Shown one piece after another: positions 30,950 to 36,054 of a stretch of 36,054 nucleotides of DNA. This stretch comes from Hyphomicrobiales bacterium (GTDB lineage Bacteria; Pseudomonadota; Alphaproteobacteria; Rhizobiales; CAJQND01): positions 1-36,054 of the forward strand of contig JANQOW010000040.1 in the NCBI GenBank assembly GCA_028285595.1. The letters run 5' to 3'. The notes under the pieces were generated by a model that saw only the letters and a list, made by a program, of their open reading frames with translations, was not told where the DNA came from and searched no databases. Numbering within the stretch: position 1 is the first letter of the stretch; the number at the start of each line of letters is the position of its first letter. A program made the translations under genes and the position numbers.

Positions 30950-33900
30950 TTGGAACCCACACCACCAAATGGCATTGTGCAGGCGGCTCAGCCTGCGGGC
31001 GCTCCGTCTTCTCCGGCGAGCCCCCCGGCAGGGCCCATGACCGCGGCCCCCGCCGCAGCGTCAGACGCGACGCCCCCGGCTCTTGCTGTGGGCGAGATGA
31101 CGCGGCTGAACGAAATTGCCGCTCTGGAGCAGATCCGCGACACGCTGGTTGCCATCAATGAAGTGACCTATCTGTGGTCCATTGCCGATGACCAACTGAC
31201 CTGGGCGGAAAACCTCAACCAAGTTTTGCCGGGGCTATTGCCCGGCCGCGCCGACACGGGCCGCGGCTATGCCAGCCTGCTTGACCACGAAAACGACGAC
31301 ACCCGCTACGACAAGGTCGTGCAGTCCAGCGACGTGGATCAGGGCTACGGCGTTCCCTATTGCATTGAATACAAGCTCTGGCCATCCGGCGTGGGCAAGG
31401 GCGAACCGATCTGGATTGAAGACAAGGGCCGCTGGTATGCGGGGCCCGAAGGGGCGGCAGGATATGCGGTGGGCGCCGTGCGTTCGGTCAACACCCGCAG
31501 AGCCCGGGAAGAAAGCCTCACATTCTTGAGCCATTGCGATCCGCTGACGGGCATGATGAACCGCGGCCGGATCATGGAGAGCCTGTCTGAAGCCATTTCA
31601 GCAGCGGAAAGAACCGGCAATCCCTGCTCTTTCATTCTGGCGGCACTCGACAATCTGGACGTGGTCAACGATGCCTACGGCTTTGATGTGGCCGATCAGG
31701 TGATTGCCTCGGTGAGCCAGCGCCTGGCGCGCCATATGCGCAGTGGAGATTCCATCGGGCGGTATGCGGGCAACAAGTTTGCGATCATCCTCTCCAACTG
31801 CAACGAGAAATCGCTCAACATTGCAGCAGAGCGTTTTCTGCAGGCGGTGCGCCAGACCGTGATTGAAACCGACAATGGACCGGTCTGGACGACCGTTTCG
31901 GTCGGCGGCGTGGTGTTGCCCACCCATGCGCGCCATGTGCATGAGGCCATGGTCCATGCTGAAGACGCGTTGTCTGAGGCCAAGAGCCGGCCGACGGACT
32001 GCTTCATCACCTATAAGCCGTCCAAGCGACGGGCCTCCATGCGCGAGCGCAATGTGAACGGGGCCGGCGAGATCGTGGCTGCGCTGAAGCAGAACCGTTT
32101 CGTTCTGGCCTTCCAGCCGATCATGGATTCCCAAACCAGTCAGCCGGCGATCTACGAGGCTCTTTTGCGGGTGGCCGGTCATGACGGTGAGATCATGTCG
32201 GCGGGCCATCTGTTGCCGATCGCCGAGAAACTGGGCCTCATCCGTCTGATCGACCGGCGTGTTCTGGAGATGGGCATTACGGTCTTGCAGCGCCAGCCTG
32301 AGCTGAGACTATCCATCAATATCTCCGGCGTCACCGCCACGGACACACGCTGGTTTGAAATGTTCGTGGACTACATCGCGGAGAATAAACAGGTTGCCGA
32401 ACGCCTGACCGTTGAGATCACCGAAACCGTTGCCCTGGCCGATCTGGAAGAGATGATCCAGTTCATTGAGCGGCTGCGCTCGTTCGGCTGCAAAGTGGCG
32501 ATTGACGATTTTGGTGCCGGGTACACTTCGTTCCGCAATCTGCAGGTTCTGAATGTGGATATGGTCAAGCTGGACGGCTCGTTCTGCGAATCTTTGGCCG
32601 ACAATCCCGACAACCAGTACTTCGTGAAAACCCTGGTGGACATGGCCAAACGCTTCAATGTGGAGATTGTGGCTGAGTGGGTGCAGAAGCAGGAAGATGC
32701 CGACCTTCTGCGGGAATGGGGCGTGAAGTATCTGCAAGGCCATCTTTATGGTGTGGCGTCGATCGACCCACCTTGGGGCCGGCTGGAGTGGTTCGGCAGC
32801 GACAGCGAGCCCGAGCATGATCCGGTGCGCAAAGTGCTCCATGCCGGTAAACCGGATCTTCCCAGCCTGTGGGCAGGCGGGGCAGACGCCAACCGCAACT
32901 CACCGTGGACACCGCAGCATCATCCTGAGCGGCGCAGTACGGATACGACCGGAACGGCCCCCGAACAGAGACCCCTTGAGCCAGCCCCCGAGCCCGTTGT
33001 TGTGGTGACGGACGGGGCCAGCGAGATGCGCGCGGACGTTCAAGTTGAACTCCCCGCTGCCGCACCTGTGCCTGTGCCTGCTGCTGCACCTGTGCCTGCT
33101 GCTGCGCCCGTGCCGGCTGCCGCACCCGTGCCTGCCGCTGTGGCCGAACCGACACCTGTTGCCCCACAAGAGATGTTCAAGGCTCCTGAACCGCCCGAAC
33201 CGCCGGCCTGCTCCCCGGCTACTCCTGAGCCGCAAGCCGCCGCGCCCCAGCCGGAGCCAAGCACTTTGACCCGGGATAGAATGGCGCCGGCGCAACCTGT
33301 TGCTCCGCCACAAGAGCCAGCGGCTCAGATCCTTGTTCAGTCTGACCCCGATGTCCTGCCGCCTGCTCCGCCCGCGCCCGCTGTCCAGCCCGTTGCGGAG
33401 CCGGACCTTACGGAGAGTGCGCTTCAAGCCCCGCCGCAGGAGCCTAAGTTTGACCCGTTCAAACTCTGGACCGACCAAGCCCATGAGGAGGCAAAGCCGG
33501 CTGACGTGGCGGCTCCGGCTGCCGAGGTTCAGCCCATGGTCGAGGTTCCAGCACCTCAGCCGCCCGCACCACCGGCCGCTACCGCTCCCACGCCCGCAGA
33601 GCCGCAACCAAGTGCAGCGCCTGTGGTAACCGATGCGGAAGAGGAGTATGTTTCCGTGCTGGCCGACGGGCAGGTCGTTCGGCCGCAATATGACGGTCTG
33701 CAACCGGCGCCGGAGTATGAGCCGGCACAGCCGAGCGCCAGCATCAATGAACTTTCCCCGGTGCCCGAGCCCCCAGCCGCGCCGCAACCGGCTCCTGCGC
33801 CAGCCGGCCAGATGCCTGTGCCAGGATTGCCGCCGCAGCCGCTGCCGGCAGAAGACCCCTTCGCCGGGCACGCTCCACATCAGCCCTTGCCGCCGGTAGA

Positions 33901-34063
33901 TCCGTTCGCCGGCCACGCTCCGCAGCCGCAGCAAGCTCCGGCAAACGCCAGCTCATCCGGCCCCGCGCCAATCCCTCAAGGTAATGAGGCTGGCGCGCCG
34001 CCGCAGTCCGATGAGTTTGTTCAGAAGCTCAACAATGCCTTCGGGCACATCATGAAGTCTTAA
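30950..34063 (+). CDS. PAS-GGDEF-EAL c-di-GMP phosphodiesterase with long Pro/Ala-rich tail
   Basis: 1037 residues from a TTG at 30950 (AGGGG 8 bases before); an ATG at 31034 would remove 28 low-complexity residues. There is a PAS-like region at about 55-185, then GGDEF (about 190-345) whose site reads AGNKF (273-277) instead of GGDEF, so cyclase activity is unlikely. The EAL domain (about 375-610) keeps E403-A-L, EITETV, D519-D520-F-G-A-G and YLQGHLYG, so it probably hydrolyses c-di-GMP, with a loop variant EWVQ for EGVE. Residues about 640-1015 are extremely rich in Pro, Ala and Glu, with PVPAAA repeats (about 703-730) and two DPFAGHAP units 15 residues apart (from D969 and D984). The protein ends in a short helix-like DEFVQKLNNAFGHIMK. 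There is no membrane segment. Confidence 0.85.
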   Translation: MEPTPPNGIVQAAQPAGAPSSPASPPAGPMTAAPAAASDATPPALAVGEMTRLNEIAALEQIRDTLVAINEVTYLWSIADDQLTWAENLNQVLPGLLPGRADTGRGYASLLDHENDDTRYDKVVQSSDVDQGYGVPYCIEYKLWPSGVGKGEPIWIEDKGRWYAGPEGAAGYAVGAVRSVNTRRAREESLTFLSHCDPLTGMMNRGRIMESLSEAISAAERTGNPCSFILAALDNLDVVNDAYGFDVADQVIASVSQRLARHMRSGDSIGRYAGNKFAIILSNCNEKSLNIAAERFLQAVRQTVIETDNGPVWTTVSVGGVVLPTHARHVHEAMVHAEDALSEAKSRPTDCFITYKPSKRRASMRERNVNGAGEIVAALKQNRFVLAFQPIMDSQTSQPAIYEALLRVAGHDGEIMSAGHLLPIAEKLGLIRLIDRRVLEMGITVLQRQPELRLSINISGVTATDTRWFEMFVDYIAENKQVAERLTVEITETVALADLEEMIQFIERLRSFGCKVAIDDFGAGYTSFRNLQVLNVDMVKLDGSFCESLADNPDNQYFVKTLVDMAKRFNVEIVAEWVQKQEDADLLREWGVKYLQGHLYGVASIDPPWGRLEWFGSDSEPEHDPVRKVLHAGKPDLPSLWAGGADANRNSPWTPQHHPERRSTDTTGTAPEQRPLEPAPEPVVVVTDGASEMRADVQVELPAAAPVPVPAAAPVPAAAPVPAAAPVPAAVAEPTPVAPQEMFKAPEPPEPPACSPATPEPQAAAPQPEPSTLTRDRMAPAQPVAPPQEPAAQILVQSDPDVLPPAPPAPAVQPVAEPDLTESALQAPPQEPKFDPFKLWTDQAHEEAKPADVAAPAAEVQPMVEVPAPQPPAPPAATAPTPAEPQPSAAPVVTDAEEEYVSVLADGQVVRPQYDGLQPAPEYEPAQPSASINELSPVPEPPAAPQPAPAPAGQMPVPGLPPQPLPAEDPFAGHAPHQPLPPVDPFAGHAPQPQQAPANASSSGPAPIPQGNEAGAPPQSDEFVQKLNNAFGHIMKS

Positions 34064-34075
34064 GCCGGTAATCGG

Positions 34076-34696
34076 CTAGTTTGAATTCTCGGCAAGCTTG
34101 TTGATCTGGGCCTGCATGGTCTGCAACTGATCGCGCAAGGTCTTCAGCTCTTCATTGCGTTCATCTTCGCCCGCCGGCTCAGTGTCGTTGGCCTTTTCGG
34201 CTGCGGTCTCCCCGCCGCTGGTCGCGGCGGCACCATGGGCGAAGGGATTGAACATCTGCATGGTCTGCTGGAAGATCGCCATGTTTTGCTTCACCTGCTC
34301 TTCCATGCCGGGAAAGGCCGCCGCGCTGAAGGCATCGCCAAACTGCTTTTGAAACTTCTCCTGCTCGCGGCTGAGGCTTTCAATGGAGTATTCCAGATAG
34401 CTCGGCACAACGGCCTGCATGCTGTCGCCGTAGAACTTGATCAGTTGGCGCAGGAAGTTGATAGGCAAAAGGTTTTGCCCCTTGTTTTCTTCCTCGAAGA
34501 TGATCTGGGTCAGCACCGTGTGGGTGATGTCTTCACCGGTTTTGGCATCCTTGACCTCAAACTCATCACCATCCTTGACCATCTGAGCGAGGTCGTCGAG
34601 CGTCACGTAAGTGCTCGCGGACGTGTTGTAGAGCCTGCGATTGGCGTACTTCTTGATCGTGATTGGCTCACTGCTTGAGGGCGCGGGCTTGGTCAC
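34076..34696 (-). CDS. phaR: PhaR polyhydroxyalkanoate synthesis repressor
   Basis: 206 residues. The N-terminal PHB accumulation regulatory domain has ITIKKYANRRLYNTSASTYVTL and the double PHB_acc segment ILTQ-type (TQIIFEEENKGQNLLPINFL, LIKFYGDSMQAVVPSYLEYS). The C-terminus is a Glu/Gln-rich coiled coil (LKTLRDQLQTMQAQINKL). It represses phasin and PHB genes until it binds nascent PHB granules. The start is taken as the GTG at 34696 because AGGA (34704-34707) is 7 bases upstream. The upstream ATG at 34726 lies inside a perfect palindrome and has no ribosome-binding site. It diverges from phaA with operator-like repeats between them. Confidence 0.93.
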   Translation of the reverse strand: MTKPAPSSSEPITIKKYANRRLYNTSASTYVTLDDLAQMVKDGDEFEVKDAKTGEDITHTVLTQIIFEEENKGQNLLPINFLRQLIKFYGDSMQAVVPSYLEYSIESLSREQEKFQKQFGDAFSAAAFPGMEEQVKQNMAIFQQTMQMFNPFAHGAAATSGGETAAEKANDTEPAGEDERNEELKTLRDQLQTMQAQINKLAENSN

Positions 34697-34703
34697 CTGA
34701 ACA

Positions 34704-34710
34704 TCCTTTT
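34704..34710 (-). promoter_or_regulatory. Ribosome-binding site fixing the phaR GTG start
   Basis: AAAAGGA on the minus strand, 7 bases before the GTG at 34696. It favours this start over the ATG at 34726 and frees the palindrome at 34720-34738 to lie in the leader or promoter. Confidence 0.7.
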
Positions 34711-34719
34711 TTGTGCGAC

Positions 34720-34750
34720 GCAGCATAATTTATGCTGCACAAAATGCTGC
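34720..34750. promoter_or_regulatory. Probable PhaR autoregulatory operator
   Basis: GCAGCATAA-T-TTATGCTGC (34720-34738) is a perfect 9-bp inverted repeat with a one-base centre. A third copy of the heptamer ATGCTGC follows at 34744-34750. TGC-rich palindromes are the type of site reported for PhaR in other proteobacteria, and position just before phaR fits autoregulation. Confidence 0.65.
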
Positions 34751-34898
34751 GGTATTTGTGCATGTGCGAGATACCTTTCGCAAGAGCAAATGAGTTCGAA
34801 TGCCTAATGTTGACTCGCAATTCATTCAATTTTGGGTCAGAGTGGCTGGACGTGGTCTGACTTAAGTGTCTTAACCTTTTGGACCATTGCTTTGTTCA

Positions 34899-34945
34899 TG
34901 TTGCCCTGCAACAATAAGTGTCAGATTCATTTTGCAACGCAAAAT
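34899..34945. promoter_or_regulatory. Two TTGC-N3-GCAA sites in front of phaA, probable PhaR operators
   Basis: TGTTGC-CCT-GCAACA (34899-34913) and ATTTTGC-AAC-GCAAAAT (34929-34945) share the core TTGC-N3-GCAA. Their centres are 31 bases apart, close to three helical turns, so both would face the same side of the DNA. They lie 24-70 bases before the phaA start, a repressor position. PhaR is encoded divergently next door. Binding is inferred. Confidence 0.65.
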
Positions 34946-34968
34946 ACCTGTCTTCGGAGGAGGTCGTT

Positions 34969-36054
34969 ATGTCAAATGCCAACGATATTGTCATCGTATC
35001 CGCCGGGCGCACGCCGGTGGGTTCGTTCAGCGGGGCCCTATCATCGGTCCCGGCTCATGATTTGGGTGCAGCCGTCGTCAAAGGCGTGTTGGAGCGCGCC
35101 AGCGTGGCACCAGAAGATGTGGATGAAGTGATCTTGGGTCAGGTCCTGACAACCGCACAGGGGCAAAACCCGGCACGTCAGGCCGCCATGAACGCCGGCG
35201 TTCCCAAGGAAGCCACCGCATGGGTGTTGAACCAGGTGTGCGGCTCGGGCTTGCGCTCTGTGGCTGTGGGCGCTCAGCAAATCGCCACGGGCGAAGCTGA
35301 CATCATCGTCGCGGGCGGCCAGGAGAACATGTCCATGTCGCCTCATGCCTCCCATCTGCGCAATGGCCACAAGATGGGCGACTACTCCATGGTGGACACC
35401 ATGATCAAAGACGGTCTGTGGGATGCCTTTAACGGCTACCACATGGGCACCACCGCGGAGAACGTTGCTGAGAAGTGGCAGATCACGCGCGATGATCAGG
35501 ACAACTTTGCCGTTGCCTCGCAGAACAAAGCAGAAGCTGCTCAGAAGGCCGGTAAGTTCAAGGATGAGATCATCCCGGTGACGGTGAAGAACCGCAAGGG
35601 TGACATTGTGGTTGAGGACGATGAGTACATCCGCCACGGCGCCACCCTGGACAGTGTCGCCAAGCTGCGCCCGGCCTTCAGCAAAAACGGTACGGTCACA
35701 GCGGCCAACGCCTCCGGCATCAATGACGGCGCTGCAGCCGTGGTGCTGATGAAGGCCGAGGAAGCCGAAAAGCGCGGCCTCAAGCCGTTGGCCCGGATTG
35801 CCTCCTTCGCGACCGTCGGCGTGGACCCGTCCATCATGGGGTCAGGCCCCATTCCGGCCTCCCGCAAGGCGTTGGAAAAGGCAGGCTGGTCGGCCGACGA
35901 TCTGGATCTGGTCGAGGCCAATGAAGCGTTCGCAGCGCAGGCCTGCGCGGTGAACAAAGACATGGGTTGGGACACCGATAAGGTGAACGTGAACGGCGGC
36001 GCGATTGCCATCGGTCACCCGATCGGAGCGTCCGGAGCCCGGGTGCTGGTCACG
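34969..36054 (+). CDS. phaA: Acetyl-CoA C-acetyltransferase (beta-ketothiolase), 3' end cut by window edge
   Basis: 362 codons, open at the right edge. It condenses two acetyl-CoA to acetoacetyl-CoA, the first step of PHB synthesis, and can run in reverse. N-terminal [18 protein letters not shown]; nucleophile Cys91 in [37 protein letters not shown]; and His350 in [14 protein letters not shown]. The second catalytic cysteine (CxGGG) is beyond the window. GGAGGAGG (34956-34963) lies 5 bases before the ATG. Divergence from phaR and the shared operator-like sites support a PHB role; an atoB-type catabolic role cannot be excluded without seeing the next gene. Confidence 0.95.
   Translation, partial: MSNANDIVIVSAGRTPVGSFSGALSSVPAHDLGAAVVKGVLERASVAPEDVDEVILGQVLTTAQGQNPARQAAMNAGVPKEATAWVLNQVCGSGLRSVAVGAQQIATGEADIIVAGGQENMSMSPHASHLRNGHKMGDYSMVDTMIKDGLWDAFNGYHMGTTAENVAEKWQITRDDQDNFAVASQNKAEAAQKAGKFKDEIIPVTVKNRKGDIVVEDDEYIRHGATLDSVAKLRPAFSKNGTVTAANASGINDGAAAVVLMKAEEAEKRGLKPLARIASFATVGVDPSIMGSGPIPASRKALEKAGWSADDLDLVEANEAFAAQACAVNKDMGWDTDKVNVNGGAIAIGHPIGASGARVLVT

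Noticed and set aside
33056-33140. Possible tandem DNA repeat or CRISPR-like array
   Set aside because: The repetition follows codons for Pro, Val and Ala within a reading frame, with variable third bases and no spacers. It is protein low complexity.
32900-33934. Arg-rich minus-strand open frame opposite the Pro/Ala tail of the EAL protein
   Set aside because: Pro/Ala codons read backwards give Arg/Gly codons without stops. The composition is a mirror of the real tail, not a gene.

Overview
The window looks like chromosomal DNA from a GC-rich alphaproteobacterium, probably Hyphomicrobiales or a nearby order such as Parvibaculales. The lineage markers are a DivL-type kinase with tyrosine in place of the phospho-accepting histidine, the ChvG/ChvI system next to a short HprK, EIIA and HPr, the TsaE-phosphotransferase fusion with a MurU-like nucleotidyltransferase beside addB-addA, the MC-start ribbon-helix-helix family, and phaR divergent from a thiolase gene. 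No rRNA, tRNA, CRISPR array or prophage was seen.

Layout. (1) 1-10.6 kb, almost all minus strand: divL, tsaE/amgK-like fusion, murU-like, addB and addA (cut by the window edge). A RidA-family gene on the plus strand interrupts the run between murU and addB. (2) 10.9-16.4 kb, minus strand: chvI, chvG, hprK, EIIA-Man, ptsH and ahcY, closed by a clear intrinsic terminator. This is an envelope-stress two-component system coupled to a regulatory phosphotransfer set that has no Enzyme I or sugar permease here. (3) 16.6-22.1 kb, accessory in character: a LuxR-type regulator, an orphan IS3 OrfA, a TadE pseudopilin-like protein, two paralogous TadG-like proteins with long beta-rich ectodomains, and an unknown helical protein between them. 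The rest of the Tad machinery is absent. (4) 22.5-24.5 kb: a secreted PQQ-type aldose dehydrogenase, whose leader has a hairpin reaching the ribosome-binding site, and two small unknown proteins with overlapping 3' ends. (5) 24.8-27.8 kb, minus strand: an operon for a periplasmic dehydrogenase (cytochrome c, glyoxalase I, Tat-exported small subunit, GMC flavoprotein). (6) 27.9-30.7 kb: small regulators and small proteins (RHH, XRE, DUF2061, a 44-residue membrane peptide, PilZ, GlcG/HbpS). (7) 30.9-36.05 kb: a PAS-GGDEF-EAL protein with a degenerate cyclase site, an intact phosphodiesterase site and a roughly 390-residue Pro/Ala-rich tail; then phaR and, divergently, phaA (cut by the edge). TGC-rich palindromes between phaR and phaA look like PhaR operators.

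How the genes fit together: DivL (cell-cycle control) and the AmgK/MurU pair (cell-wall sugar recycling) share a transcription unit with DNA repair genes. ChvGI and the HPr/EIIA/HprK set link envelope sensing to carbon status. The two oxidative sugar or alcohol systems feed electrons to the respiratory chain, and the glyoxalase may protect against reactive aldehydes. A c-di-GMP receptor (PilZ) and a phosphodiesterase lie within 4 kb of the polyhydroxybutyrate genes. The least understood part is the TadE/TadG-like mini-cluster, followed by the disordered tail of the phosphodiesterase.
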